Shown: piece after piece, positions 26,076 to 35,543 of the stretch
How positions within the stretch are numbered: position 1 is the stretch's first letter
Layout: every line of letters starts with the position of its first letter
Source: Microbacterium limosum
Lineage (GTDB): Bacteria > Actinomycetota > Actinomycetes > Actinomycetales > Microbacteriaceae
NCBI RefSeq assembly: GCF_036324365.1
Contig: NZ_CP137080.1
Coordinates: 2,542,001-2,606,000 of the forward strand
DNA length: 64,000 bases
Direction of reading: 5' to 3'
Notes under the pieces: generated by a model
The model's input: the letters and a program-made list of their open reading frames with translations, nothing else
Databases searched by the model: none
What the model was told of the DNA's origin: nothing
Made by a program: the position numbers and the translations under genes

Positions 26076-26657
26076 ATGACGCTCCATATCACCGGCGATG
26101 CCGATGCGGACGAGCTGCTCACGAACGATCCCCTCGCTTTGATCATCGGCATGCTGCTCGACCAGCAGATCACCATGGAGACGGCCTTCTCAGGGCCCGC
26201 GAAGATCCGCGATCGCATCGGCGGGCTCGATGCGGCGGCCATCGCCTCGTACGATCCCGAGCAGTTCGCCGCGGCCTTCTCGCAGACGCCGTCCGTCCAC
26301 CGGTTCCCGGGAGCCATGGCGGCGCGGGTACAGGCGCTCTGCGCCGCCATCGCCGAGGAGTGGGGCGGGGATGCCTCAGCCATCTGGACGCGCGACCACC
26401 CCAACGGCCGCGAGGTGCTGCGGCGCCTGAAGGCCCTGCCGGGGTTCGGCGAGCAGAAGGCGAAGATCTTCCTCGCACTGCTGGGCAAGCAGTGCGGCTA
26501 CACGGGTGAGGGCTGGCGTCAGGCATCCACCCCCTACGGGGACGCGGGTGCGTACCGCTCCGTCGCGGACATCACCAGCCCGATGTCGCTCGCCAAGGTG
26601 CGCGAGTACAAGAAGGCCATGAAGCAGGCGGCCGCGCGCGCGAAGGGCGAGGGATGA
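26076..26657 (+). CDS. HhH-GPD-type base-excision protein
   Basis: A 193-residue protein of the small actinobacterial HhH-GPD family. It begins MTLHITGDADADELLTNDPL, continues LIIGMLLDQQITMETAFSGP, and has the helix-hairpin-helix LKALPGFGEQKAKIFLALLG. The family resembles DNA glycosylases of the Nth/AlkA superfamily, but an enzymatic role is not established. ATG 26,076 follows a GAGACT box by six bases, so a leaderless start is likely. Its stop overlaps the next gene (ATGA). Confidence 0.85.
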   Translation: MTLHITGDADADELLTNDPLALIIGMLLDQQITMETAFSGPAKIRDRIGGLDAAAIASYDPEQFAAAFSQTPSVHRFPGAMAARVQALCAAIAEEWGGDASAIWTRDHPNGREVLRRLKALPGFGEQKAKIFLALLGKQCGYTGEGWRQASTPYGDAGAYRSVADITSPMSLAKVREYKKAMKQAAARAKGEG

Positions 26658-27082
26658 AACTCACCGGTGGCGACGTCGACGCCTTCCTCGCAAAGATCAC
26701 CCCGGCCGCACGCCGCCGAGACGCCGAGACGCTCGTCGACCTCCTCCGCGAGGTCAGCGGGCAGGAGCCCGCGATGTGGGGCACGGTCATCGGCTTCGGC
26801 TCGTGCCACTACCGGTACCCGACGGGGACGGAGGGCGACTCCCCCGTCATCGGCCTGGCGCCCCGCAAGCAGGCGTGCACGCTGTACCTGCTCGACGGCA
26901 TCGCCGCGCACCGGGAAGACCTGGCCGACCTCGGCCCGCACTCCACCGGGGTCGGATGCCTCTACCTCAAGGACGTCGGCGCGGTCGACCGAGAGACCCT
27001 GCGCCGCATCCTCGTCCGCTCGCACGGCTTCGTCGCGGCGGGCGGCGACGGAGAGTACGCGCAGCTGACCGTCACCGCCTGA
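26654..27082 (+). CDS. DUF1801-domain protein
   Basis: A 142-residue protein with the DUF1801 pattern: EVSGQEPAMWGTVIGFGSCHYRYP and then LAPRKQACTLYLLDG. The family (YdhG-like) is small, soluble and of unknown function. Translation is coupled to the HhH-GPD gene through a 4-base ATGA overlap. Confidence 0.85.
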   Translation: MKLTGGDVDAFLAKITPAARRRDAETLVDLLREVSGQEPAMWGTVIGFGSCHYRYPTGTEGDSPVIGLAPRKQACTLYLLDGIAAHREDLADLGPHSTGVGCLYLKDVGAVDRETLRRILVRSHGFVAAGGDGEYAQLTVTA

Positions 27083-27117
27083 GGCGCGACGGCCCTCGGC
27101 CGGTGAGGCGCCGCGGG

Positions 27118-28503
27118 TCAGGCGCCGCGGAGACGCTCGGCGAGGTGCGCGTGCAGCCCGTCCAGGGGCACCCGCTCCTGCGCCATCGTGTCGCGGTCGC
27201 GCACCGTGACGGCGCGGTCCTCGAGGGTGTCGAAGTCGACGGTCACGCAGAAGGGCGTGCCGATCTCGTCCTGGCGGCGGTAGCGGCGCCCGATCGCGCC
27301 GGCGTCGTCGAAATCGATGTTCCAGTCCCCGCGCAGCTCGGCCGCGACCTCCCTCGCAACGGGCGAGAGCCTCTCGTTGCGCGAGAGCGGCAGCACCGCG
27401 ACCTTGACGGGCGCGAGGCGCGGGTCGAGCGCCAGCACCGTGCGCGTGTCGGTGCCGCCCTTCGCGTTCGGCACCTCCTCCTCGCGGTAGGCGTCGACGA
27501 GGAACGCCATCATGGCGCGGGTCAGACCGAACGACGGCTCGATCACGTACGGCGTGTAGCGCTCGCCCGTCGCCTGGTCGAAGTACGAAAGGCTCTGACC
27601 GGATGCCTCGGAGTGGCTCGTGAGGTCGTAGTCGGTGCGGTTGGCGATGCCCATGAGCTCGCCCCACTCCTTGCCGGGGAAGCCGAAGCGGTACTCCACA
27701 TCGATGGTTCCGGCCGAGTAGTGCGCGCGGTCTTCGACGGGAACGTCGTAGCGCCGCATGTTGTCGGGGTTCACGCCGAGGTCGACGAACCAGTTCCAGC
27801 AGTCCTCGACCCAGGACTCGAACCACTGACCGGCATCCTCCGGCGGGGTGAAGAACTCGATCTCCATCTGCTCGAACTCCCGCGTGCGAAAGATGAAGTT
27901 GCCGGGGGTGATCTCGTTGCGGAACGACTTGCCCACCTGGCCGATGCCGAACGGCGGCTTCTTGCGCGAGGCGGTGAGGACGTTCGCGAAGTTCACGAAG
28001 ATGCCCTGCGCCGTCTCGGGGCGGAGGTAGTGCAAGCCCGTCTCGTCGTCGACGACGCCGAGGTACGCCTTGACCAGGCCCGAGAACGCCTTGGGCTCGG
28101 TGTACTGGCCCTTCGTGCCGCAGTTGGGGCACGGGATGTCGGCGAGACCGTTCTCGGCGGGGCGACCCTTGCGGGCCTCGAAGTCCTCGATGAGGTTGTC
28201 GGCGCGGAACCGCTTGTGGCACTGCAGGCACTCCACGAGCGGGTCGGTGAACGTCGCGACGTGACCGGATGCCTCCCACACGCGCTTGGGGAGGATGATC
28301 GACGAGTCGAGGCCGACCATGTCGCCCCGGCCGCGCACGAAGGTCTGCCACCACTGGCGGCGGATGTTCTCCTTCAGCTCCGTGCCGAGGGGGCCGTAGT
28401 CCCACGCCGAGCGGGATCCGCCGTAGATCTCGCCCGCCTGGAAGACGAACCCGCGGTGGCGGGCGAGGGCGATCACTTTGTCGAGGCGAGACTGTTCGGC
28501 CAC
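27118..28503 (-). CDS. glyS: Glycyl-tRNA synthetase (alpha2 type)
   Basis: A 461-residue class II aminoacyl-tRNA synthetase. The N-terminal block [20 protein letters not shown] is diagnostic. The insertion has the zinc-ribbon cysteines LQCHKRF and PCPNCGTKG. Motif 2 ([20 protein letters not shown]) and motif 3 ([10 protein letters not shown]) follow, then the anticodon-binding domain with [12 protein letters not shown] 28,503 is chosen because the family starts at [18 protein letters not shown]; the longer frame adds 45 residues of Arg/Ala noise. Single-copy essential gene. Confidence 0.97.
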   Translation of the reverse strand: MAEQSRLDKVIALARHRGFVFQAGEIYGGSRSAWDYGPLGTELKENIRRQWWQTFVRGRGDMVGLDSSIILPKRVWEASGHVATFTDPLVECLQCHKRFRADNLIEDFEARKGRPAENGLADIPCPNCGTKGQYTEPKAFSGLVKAYLGVVDDETGLHYLRPETAQGIFVNFANVLTASRKKPPFGIGQVGKSFRNEITPGNFIFRTREFEQMEIEFFTPPEDAGQWFESWVEDCWNWFVDLGVNPDNMRRYDVPVEDRAHYSAGTIDVEYRFGFPGKEWGELMGIANRTDYDLTSHSEASGQSLSYFDQATGERYTPYVIEPSFGLTRAMMAFLVDAYREEEVPNAKGGTDTRTVLALDPRLAPVKVAVLPLSRNERLSPVAREVAAELRGDWNIDFDDAGAIGRRYRRQDEIGTPFCVTVDFDTLEDRAVTVRDRDTMAQERVPLDGLHAHLAERLRGA

Positions 28504-28763
28504 GGTGGCTCCAGAGGCAGGTGGGGGCTGGGGGCGCGGACACCGAGCGGCGCAGCGAGGCCGCGGCATCCCCTCGATCCTAGTCGCGGTCATCCCGGGC
28601 GCCGCCCGACGCCCCCGGCGCCGCGCACCGCCGCCCACCGGGAACAGGCGAACAGCCCGAGACAGGAGGATGCCGCGCGAAACGTCCTGCGCCGGGCGCT
28701 CCTCCTGTCTCCGGGCGGCCGAAGGGGCACGCGAGCTCGTGGCTCGCCGCGGCGTGGGCGCTC

Positions 28764-29033
28764 GTGTGCATCGTCTTCGCCGCCGACGACGGCCTGCAGC
28801 TGCATGAGCGCGCAGGCTGGGCCGCCCTCGACGCGTTCCCGGAGATGGGGACGACCGCCCTCTTCCTCGAGTACCTCGTCTTCGACGCCCCGATGACGGC
28901 GCTCGAGGACGGCGGCGAGATCGTCACGATGTCGTTCGTCGTGAGCTTCCTGTTCGCCGTCGCCTTCGCGGGGCACCGCCCGGACGCACGCGCGTGGCCC
29001 TCCCGTCAGACGCGCGGGCGGACGAACAGGTAG
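28764..29033 (+). pseudogene. Fragment of a multi-helix membrane protein
   Basis: The frame reads [20 protein letters not shown], then [18 protein letters not shown] and a helix [17 protein letters not shown]. Two parts that look like separate helical hairpins of a larger integral protein seem joined by an internal loss. The open frame continues upstream to about 28,640 without a good start. The last 28 bases overlap the convergent GNAT gene. I take it as a degraded gene; expression is doubtful. Confidence 0.35.
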
Positions 29034-29701
29034 CCGCGCTCGTCGTCGAATCCGCCGATGACGAGGCCCTCCGACAGATGCCCGAGGATGGCCTCGCGCA
29101 CGCGGACGCGCCACCGCGCGGCATCCTCGGGATCCTCGGCGCGCACCGCCTCGATGTCTCGTGGGATCTGCACCGAGGCGACGACGTCGGCGTCGTCGGG
29201 CGTCGGGGCGGGAGGCGCCGCGAGCGCCCACGCGACCATCAGCCGGTCGGTCTCGTCGCCGCTCTCGATGCCGCCCCGCAGCGCGCCGTAGTGGTTGGGC
29301 AGGTACTCGATCGCGCGGGTGCCGAGCACGCGCAGATTGAAGTGGGCGTTGCGCGCCCCGAGCGGGTCGAAGGTCCAGGTGATGTGACCGACCTCGCGGG
29401 CGAACGCCCATTCCTTCTGGTGGTTCTTCAGCATCCGCCCCCAGCCCTGCCCCTGCCGTTCGGGCGCGACGCCCGTGATGTGGGAGTGCATCGCTCGACG
29501 CGCGGGCGCGCCGAAGAAGCCGACGGACGCCCCGACCATCTCGCCGTCGTCGAACACGCCAACGACGTAGTTGCCCGAGTGCTGCAGGGCACGCAGCACC
29601 GACGCCGGCATGACGTCGCGATCGCCGCCCCAGATGCGCCGGATCATGACCGAGGCCTCGGTCATCTCGTCCATCTCGGTCAGCTCGCGGATCTCTCGCA
29701 T
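29006..29701 (-). CDS. GNAT-family acyltransferase
   Basis: A 231-residue protein of the predicted GNAT group (COG3375 type). The acetyl-CoA-binding motif A can be read as MHSHITGVAPERQGQGWGRM, followed by LKNHQKEWAFAREVGHITWT and LRVLGTRAIEYLPNHYG. The substrate is unknown. I use ATG 29,701; the very long upstream frame is unrelated. It is followed upstream on the same strand by a hydrolase. Confidence 0.85.
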   Translation of the reverse strand: MREIRELTEMDEMTEASVMIRRIWGGDRDVMPASVLRALQHSGNYVVGVFDDGEMVGASVGFFGAPARRAMHSHITGVAPERQGQGWGRMLKNHQKEWAFAREVGHITWTFDPLGARNAHFNLRVLGTRAIEYLPNHYGALRGGIESGDETDRLMVAWALAAPPAPTPDDADVVASVQIPRDIEAVRAEDPEDAARWRVRVREAILGHLSEGLVIGGFDDERGYLFVRPRV

Positions 29702-29736
29702 GCCACCAGTCTGCACGGATGCCGGGGCCGCCGGCG

Positions 29737-30516
29737 TCATGCCGACGTCGTGACGTGCTCGGCGAACAGCCCCGGCCACGCCATCACGCCGTACGGCGAG
29801 CGCGCGATCACGACCCGGCTGCGCGGGATCAGCTCGTGCAGCTTGTTCGCCGTCTTCAGCGGGTGCGTGCGATCGCCGCTCCAGGCGAGGATGAGCGTCG
29901 GCACGGCGATCTGCTCGATCAGCCGCTTGGGCGGGAAGTCCGTCGCCGCCGCGCCTCGCAGCACGGTGGGCAGCAGGCGCTCGTCCACGCTCGGTCGGGT
30001 CAGCGGCGCATCCGCGAGCGCCGGCGGAACGGGCGCCGTGCTGCCCTGTTCGTGGAAGGCGCCGATGCCCTCCCGCTCCACGAGGTCCGCGCCGTCGAGA
30101 TAGGTCTGGGCCTGCGCGCGCCGCGACCCCCACGCCGTCGGGGGGACGACGAGGGTGAGGCTCGCGAAGCGCCGCGGGTCGCGCACCGCCGCATGCAGAA
30201 GCGTGCCCGTTCCCATCGACGGCCCCACTCCGTGCACGCGCTCCCCGGGTGCGACGTGGTCGAGCAGCGCGAGGAGGTCGCCGGCGAGGCTGTCCCAGCC
30301 GTAGTCCTGCGCCCGGAGGGTGCCGGAGGAGTTGCCGTGCGCGCGCGCGTCGAAACGGAGCACGCGATGGCCCCGCAGCGCTCGCCCGAGGTCGAGTCCC
30401 AGCTGGGCGTCCCGGTCCCGGCTGGAGGTCAGGCCGTGCAGCTGGACCACGAGCGGACCGGCATCCCCCGCGATGTCGTAGTCGATCCTCGCGTCGTCGA
30501 TCTCGAGAACGGGCAC
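29737..30516 (-). CDS. Alpha/beta-fold hydrolase
   Basis: A 259-residue alpha/beta hydrolase. The oxyanion motif is VVQLHGLTSSRD and the nucleophile elbow is GVGPSMGTG. A likely acid is in LAWSGDRTHPL. The usual catalytic His near the C-terminus is not obvious, as the sequence there reads SPYGVMAWPGLFAEH. It is 35 bases upstream of, and on the same strand as, the GNAT gene. Substrate unknown. Confidence 0.82.
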   Translation of the reverse strand: MPVLEIDDARIDYDIAGDAGPLVVQLHGLTSSRDRDAQLGLDLGRALRGHRVLRFDARAHGNSSGTLRAQDYGWDSLAGDLLALLDHVAPGERVHGVGPSMGTGTLLHAAVRDPRRFASLTLVVPPTAWGSRRAQAQTYLDGADLVEREGIGAFHEQGSTAPVPPALADAPLTRPSVDERLLPTVLRGAAATDFPPKRLIEQIAVPTLILAWSGDRTHPLKTANKLHELIPRSRVVIARSPYGVMAWPGLFAEHVTTSA

Positions 30517-30553
30517 GGCACCTCCGGGACATCTGCGCGAGATCGGGGGCCCC

Positions 30554-30559
30554 TAGACT
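30554..30559 (+). promoter_or_regulatory. -10 box TAGACT, leaderless start
   Basis: TAGACT ends eight bases before the ATG at 30,568, in the gap between two divergent genes. The spacing fits a leaderless transcript of the condensation-domain gene. Confidence 0.5.
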
Positions 30560-30567
30560 ACGCCGCT

Positions 30568-31887
30568 ATGCGCCTGACGAACGTCACCCAGATGACCCTT
30601 CCCGAGGGGCGTCTCTCCAGCTACGGCGTGCGCGTCTCGGGCGCCGCGATCCGTCGCCTTCCCATCTCGTTCGACCAGCAGCGCCACGTCGGCGAGGGCG
30701 AGAGGGACGGCTCGTGGATGGCCGTCGCCTTCGAGCCCGACGGGTCGCCGAGCAGGGAGGATCTCGCCACGGCGTGGGACCGCGTCGTGGCACGCCACGG
30801 CACGCTCCGCACCGTCTTCTCGCGGGATGCGGACGGAGGCCTGATCCTCGAGGAGAGGGCGACCGAGCCCGGCGAGTGGGTCGAGCACCGCGCCGACGGC
30901 GGCTCCGCGCCCCGCGACGTGCTCCGACGCGCGCTGGATGACCGGTGCCACCCCTTCGGCGCGCCGTCTCACCGCCTCTGCGTGCTCCGGCCCGCCGATC
31001 GTCGACGACGCCCCACCATCGTGATCGCGGCGGACCACTCGCACGTCGATATGTGGTCGCTCCTCGTCCTGGTGCGCGACCTCCTCACCGAGCTCCGGAT
31101 CGAGCCCGACGTCGAACCCGAGCCCGCACCCGCCCCGCCGGCGTCGTTCGCCGAACACACCGGCCATCTCGCGCAGCTCCCCTCCGCACCGGAGGAGATC
31201 CACGGGCGTTGGGAGGACATCCTCCGCGCCGGCGACGGGGCGATGCCGACGTTCCCGCTGCCGCTCGGCGACGTGAGCCGGCCCCGCGAAGAGGTCGTCG
31301 AGGTGCGCGACGTGCTGGATGCCTCGGAGGCCGCGGCGTTCGAGGCCGCGGCCTCCGAGGCAGGGGTGCGCGCCAGCGCGCTCGGCGTCTCCGTCCTGAC
31401 GGATGTCACCGCGACGCTCTGCGACGCCCCGCTGCGCGCGGTCTTCCCCGTGCACAGCCGCCATGAGCCCCGCTGGCTCGACTCCGTCGGCTGGTACATC
31501 ACCAACTCGGTCATCGAGTGCGCCGACGCCGACCCCCGGGCCGCCGCCGCGGCGGTCCGGGAGGCTCTCGCCCTCGGGTCTCATCCGCTCCAGCCGATCC
31601 TCGCCCCCTATGGGGGCATGCCCGCCCGCCCCGGCATGTTCGCGATCTCGTGGCTCGACACGCGGCGGCTGCCCGCCGTACCGCCGGGCCTGCGCATCCA
31701 GTACGTCTCCGCCAGGGTGCGTACGGACGGCGTCATGATCTGGTTCATCGTCAACGAGAGCGGACTCCACCTGCGGTGCCGCTACCCCGACACCGCTCAG
31801 GCGCGGACGAGCGTGGGCCGGTGGCTGGATGCCGTGCAGGCGGGACTGCGCGAGCGTGTCGCACCCGTGCGGCATCCGTCCCACTGA
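30568..31887 (+). CDS. Condensation-domain (NRPS-like) acyltransferase, stand-alone
   Basis: A 439-residue stand-alone condensation-fold protein. The core motif is IVIAADHSHVDMWSLLVLV, where the HxxxDG-type motif reads SHVDMWS. It also has LPISFDQQRHVG near the N-terminus and VFPVHSRHEPRWLDSVGWYI in the floor-loop region. Such proteins transfer acyl groups or form amides or esters. There are no adenylation or carrier domains here, so the product is unknown. An MFS exporter follows after 48 bases on the same strand, which suggests a make-and-export pair. Confidence 0.75.
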   Translation: MRLTNVTQMTLPEGRLSSYGVRVSGAAIRRLPISFDQQRHVGEGERDGSWMAVAFEPDGSPSREDLATAWDRVVARHGTLRTVFSRDADGGLILEERATEPGEWVEHRADGGSAPRDVLRRALDDRCHPFGAPSHRLCVLRPADRRRRPTIVIAADHSHVDMWSLLVLVRDLLTELRIEPDVEPEPAPAPPASFAEHTGHLAQLPSAPEEIHGRWEDILRAGDGAMPTFPLPLGDVSRPREEVVEVRDVLDASEAAAFEAAASEAGVRASALGVSVLTDVTATLCDAPLRAVFPVHSRHEPRWLDSVGWYITNSVIECADADPRAAAAAVREALALGSHPLQPILAPYGGMPARPGMFAISWLDTRRLPAVPPGLRIQYVSARVRTDGVMIWFIVNESGLHLRCRYPDTAQARTSVGRWLDAVQAGLRERVAPVRHPSH

Positions 31888-31923
31888 CCGGGGACGCCAG
31901 CCCGGCCCGGGAGAGTGCGCCGA

Positions 31924-31929
31924 TAGCCT
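31924..31929 (+). promoter_or_regulatory. -10 box TAGCCT, leaderless start
   Basis: TAGCCT ends six bases before the GTG at 31,936, so the MFS gene probably has its own leaderless promoter. Confidence 0.45.
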
Positions 31930-31935
31930 GAGGCC

Positions 31936-33375
31936 GTGGGTTCGGATGAGGAAGACAGGCTTCGCCTCACCCGGCAGACCCCGCAGTGGGTCATCGTCGC
32001 CGTGCTCGCGCTCGGCGGACTGTGCGCATCGTTCATGTTCACCCTCGTCGTGCCGATCCAGTCGGCGCTGCCCGCGCTCCTCGACGCACCCCGCGAAGAC
32101 ACCGCGTGGGTCGTCACCGCGACGCTGCTGACCGCCGCCGTGGCGACCCCGATCTCGGGTCGCCTGGGCGACATGTACGGCAAGCGCCGCATCGTCCTGG
32201 TGCTGCTCGCCCTGCTCGTCCTGGGGTCGGCGATCGCGGCCCTGTCCACCTCGATCGTGGGCGTCATCATCGGGCGCGCCCTGCAGGGCGCCGTGACCGG
32301 CGTCGTGCCGCTCGGCATCGCGATCCTGCGCGACGTGCTGCACCAGGACCACCTCGGCACGGCGGTGGCCCTCATCAGCGCCACGATGGGCGTCGGCGGA
32401 GCGATCGGGCTGCCCGTGAGCGCGCTGATCACCGAGCGCGCCGACTGGCACGCCCTGTTCTGGGTCGCCGCGGGGCTCGGCGCCGCGGTCTTCGCGCTCG
32501 TGCTGTGGATCGTGCCGGTGAGCGTGCTGCGATACCCCGGCCGGTTCGACTACGTGGGGGCCGCGGGGCTGGCGCTGGGCCTGACCGGCATCCTGCTCGC
32601 CGTCTCGCGCGGCGGCGAATGGGGCTGGGCATCGCCCACCACCGTCGCCTGCGGCCTGGGCGGCGTCGCCGTGCTCCTGGTCTGGGGGTGGTACCAGCTG
32701 CGCACGCCGGAGCCGCTGCTGGATCTGCGGGTGGCCGGCCGGCGCCCCGTGCTGCTGACCAACATCGCCTCGATCGGCATGGGTTTCGCACTGTTCGGCT
32801 CGAACATCCTCTTCCCCCAGATGCTCGAGCTCCCGGTCGGATCGGGAGCCGGGTTCGGGCTCTCCCTGATCGGCGCCGCCCTCGTCGTGATGCCCTCGGG
32901 GCTCATCATGATGGTGATCTCGCCCGCAGCGGGCTGGCTCTCGCGGGTGTTCGGGCCGCGGCTGCTGTTCACCCTCGGGGCGCTCTCGGTCGTGTCGGCG
33001 TACGCCTTCGTGCTCGTCCTCTCCCACGAGGTCTGGCATCTCGTCGTCGCGAACTGCCTCGTCGGCGTGGGGATCGGGTTGAGCTTCGCGGCCATGCCGA
33101 TGCTGATCATGCGCGCCGTGCCCGTGGAGGAGACCGGGGCATCCAACGGCCTGAACGCGCTGTTCCGCTCGGTCGGCACGAGCAGTGCGGCGGCGGTGCT
33201 CGGCGGCGTCCTGGCAGCGATGTCGCAACCGTTCGAGGGGGTCGCCGTCCCCACGCCCGCGGCCTTCCAGCTGGGCTTCTGGATCGCGGGCTCCGCCGCC
33301 GTCGTCGCGCTCGTGCTGACGTTCTTCATCCCGCGCCACCCGGCGCCCATGCGGCACGCGTCGATCCCCCGTTAG
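31936..33375 (+). CDS. MFS transporter, drug:H+ antiporter (DHA2-like)
   Basis: A 479-residue protein with about 14 hydrophobic segments. It has the MFS motif A variant GRLGDMYGKRRIVLVLLAL between helices 2 and 3, and GRALQGAVTGVVPLGIAIL as motif B. The antiporter motif C region reads ISATMGVGGAIGLPV. These features suggest export of small molecules driven by protons. GTG start, likely leaderless. It may export the product of the upstream condensation-domain protein. Confidence 0.88.
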   Translation: MGSDEEDRLRLTRQTPQWVIVAVLALGGLCASFMFTLVVPIQSALPALLDAPREDTAWVVTATLLTAAVATPISGRLGDMYGKRRIVLVLLALLVLGSAIAALSTSIVGVIIGRALQGAVTGVVPLGIAILRDVLHQDHLGTAVALISATMGVGGAIGLPVSALITERADWHALFWVAAGLGAAVFALVLWIVPVSVLRYPGRFDYVGAAGLALGLTGILLAVSRGGEWGWASPTTVACGLGGVAVLLVWGWYQLRTPEPLLDLRVAGRRPVLLTNIASIGMGFALFGSNILFPQMLELPVGSGAGFGLSLIGAALVVMPSGLIMMVISPAAGWLSRVFGPRLLFTLGALSVVSAYAFVLVLSHEVWHLVVANCLVGVGIGLSFAAMPMLIMRAVPVEETGASNGLNALFRSVGTSSAAAVLGGVLAAMSQPFEGVAVPTPAAFQLGFWIAGSAAVVALVLTFFIPRHPAPMRHASIPR

Positions 33376-34665
33376 GCGTGCCGCGCGGCATCCGGCGCTA
33401 CCCTGGCCTACGGCGGCGCCGTGTACCTCTCGACGATCCTCGGCGCCTGGCTCGCCGACCGGCTGTTCGGATCGGAGCGCGTGCTCTTCGCGAGCGCGAT
33501 CGTCATCATGGCGGGTCACATCGCCCTCGCCCTGCTCCCCGGCTTCCTCGGGGTGGGCGTCGGTCTCGTGCTCGTCGCGGTGGGCTCCGGAGGGCTCAAG
33601 GCCAACGCGACATCCGTCGTCGGCACCCTCTACTCCGCCGACGACCCCCGCCGAGACTCGGGCTTCTCGCTCTTCTACCTGGGGATCAACCTCGGCGCGT
33701 TCGCCGGACCCCTGCTGACGGGGCTGCTGCAGACGACGCTCGGATTCCACTGGGGCTTCGGCCTGGCCGCCGTGGGGATGGCGCTCGGACTCATCCAGTA
33801 CTCCTTCGGCCGGAAGCAGCTTCCCGCCGAGGCGCGCCGGGTGCCCAACCCGTTGCCCCGCGGCCGCTACGGCGTCGTGATCGGCATCGGGCTCGCGGGG
33901 GTCGCGGCGATCGCCGTCGCGGTGCTCCTCGGCTGGATCCGCGCCGAGAACCTCGCCACGGTCGTCATCGCCGTGACCCTCCTCGCCACCATCGCCTACT
34001 TCGTCGTGATCCTCGCCAGCAGCCGGATCACCGCCGTCGAGCGGTCGCGCGTCGTCGGCTTCATCCCGCTCTTCATCACGAGCGTCGCGTTCTGGTCGCT
34101 CTACCAGCAGCAGTTCACCGTCGTGACGATCTACTCCGATCAGAAACTCGACCGCGACATCCTCGGGTGGGAGATGCCGGTGTCCTGGGTGCAGTCCATC
34201 AATCCGATCTTCATCATCCTGCTGTCGGGGGCGTTCGCCGCCCTGTGGCTGAAGCTCGGGCGCCGGCAGCCCTCGACCCCCGTGAAGTTCGCGCTCGCCG
34301 CGGTGATCATGGGACTCGCGTTCCTGGCGTTCCTGCCGTTCGCGGGCGGCGGACCCAACTCGACGCCCCTGCTCGCGATCGTCGGCATCCTGTTCGTCTT
34401 CACGGTGGCGGAGCTGCTGCTCTCCCCCGTCGGGCTGTCGGTCGCCACCAAGCTCGCCCCGGAGGCGTTCCACACCCAGATGGTGGCCCTGTTCTTCCTC
34501 TCGGTCGCCCTCGGCACGGCGATCGCGGGCGAGCTGGCGAAGTTCTACGACCCGACGAACGAGGTCCCCTACTTCTCGATCCTCGGCGCCATCGCGATCG
34601 TGGTGGGGCTCGCCCTGCTGGCCTCGGTGAAGCCGGTGCTGGCCCTCATGCGCGGCGTCCGGTGA
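33376..34665 (+). pseudogene. POT/PTR-family peptide transporter, 5' truncated
   Basis: The POT signature FSLFYLGINLGAFAGPLLTG and later TSVAFWSLYQQQFTVV are clear, and the C-terminus is complete. The N-terminus is not: the reading frame is open back to the preceding stop and contains LAYGGAVYLSTILGAWLADR, which in relatives lies about 70-80 residues into the protein. Helix 1 with the ExxER motif is missing. A TACCCT box at 33,399-33,404 looks like the original leaderless promoter, now joined directly to the gene body. The first available start is GTG 33,421 (414 residues). Probably non-functional. Confidence 0.75.
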
Positions 34666-34678
34666 CCGAGGGCCCGCT

Positions 34679-35470
34679 TCAGACCAGGCGCAGTTCGGCG
34701 TCGATCGCCGCCCCCGTACGCAGCAGCGCCGGGGTGTAGCGGGCAGCCTGCTGTCCGGCGTCGCCGCTGCTCGCGCTCATCGACACGTTGATCGCCGCGA
34801 CGACGGTCCCCGCGCGGTCGTGCAACGGCACGGCGATCGAACGCAGCCCCGGCTCGAGCTCGCCGTCCACCAGCGCCCACCCCTGCTCGCGGATGCGCGC
34901 GAGTTCGGCGCGAAGCGTCCCCTCGTCGACGATCGTGCGGGAGGTGATGGCGCGCAGCGGGGTCGATTCGATCACCGAGGACGCGGTCTCGTCGGGAAGG
35001 CCCGCGAGCAGCGCACGGCCCATGCTCGTCGCGTACGCGGGGAAGCGGGTGCCGATCGTGATGCGGACGCTCATGATCCGTCGCGTGGGCACCCGCGCGA
35101 CGTACACGATGTCGGTGCCATCCAGCACGCCCGCCGACACGCTCTCGTCCACCTCGCGCGACAGCCGCTCGAGGTGCGGCTGCACGATCTCCGGCAGCGT
35201 CAGCGACGACAGGTAGCTGAAGCCGAGCTCGAGCACGCGCGGGGTGAGGGCGAAGGTCCGGTCGTCGCTGCGCACGTAGCCCAACGACTCGAGCGTCAGC
35301 AGGAATCGGCGCGCGGCCGCGCGCGTGAGCCCCGTGCGGCGCGCGACATCGCTGAGACTCAGCTCGGGATGCCCGGCGTCGAAGGCGCGGATCACGGCGA
35401 GCCCGCGCGCGAGCGACTGGACGAACTCCCCGGATGCCCCGGCATCCGCCCGCGCCCCTGGCTCCTCCAT
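34679..35470 (-). CDS. IclR-family regulator (PcaR/PobR subgroup)
   Basis: A 263-residue regulator. Winged HTH at residues about 20-75 (RGLAVIRAFDAGHPELSLSD, then RTGLTRAAARRFLLTLESLG), followed by the IclR effector domain with RRIMSVRITIGTRFPAYATSMGRALLAGL. This subgroup controls aromatic catabolism (PcaR, PobR, PcaU). It lies apart from, but in the same window as, the pca operon. A palindrome in front of pcaI is a candidate target. It is the third IclR protein in the window. Confidence 0.9.
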   Translation of the reverse strand: MEEPGARADAGASGEFVQSLARGLAVIRAFDAGHPELSLSDVARRTGLTRAAARRFLLTLESLGYVRSDDRTFALTPRVLELGFSYLSSLTLPEIVQPHLERLSREVDESVSAGVLDGTDIVYVARVPTRRIMSVRITIGTRFPAYATSMGRALLAGLPDETASSVIESTPLRAITSRTIVDEGTLRAELARIREQGWALVDGELEPGLRSIAVPLHDRAGTVVAAINVSMSASSGDAGQQAARYTPALLRTGAAIDAELRLV

Positions 35471-35477
35471 CGCGCCC

Positions 35478-35483
35478 ACCCTA
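35478..35483 (-). promoter_or_regulatory. -10 box TAGGGT, leaderless start of the IclR gene
   Basis: On the minus strand TAGGGT ends seven bases before the ATG at 35,470. The start shifts from the longer frame accordingly. Confidence 0.45.
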
Positions 35484-35543
35484 CCGCCGCGGCGGCGCGC
35501 GAACTGAAACAATGACCACCATCGATGCACGAAGGGGCGTTCC

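Noticed and set aside
30553..34473. Minus-strand open frame of about 1300 codons opposite the condensation, MFS and POT genes
   Set aside because: It is antisense to well-supported genes, is very rich in Arg, Asp, Glu and Gly as expected for a shadow frame in 70% GC DNA, and has no domain motif.
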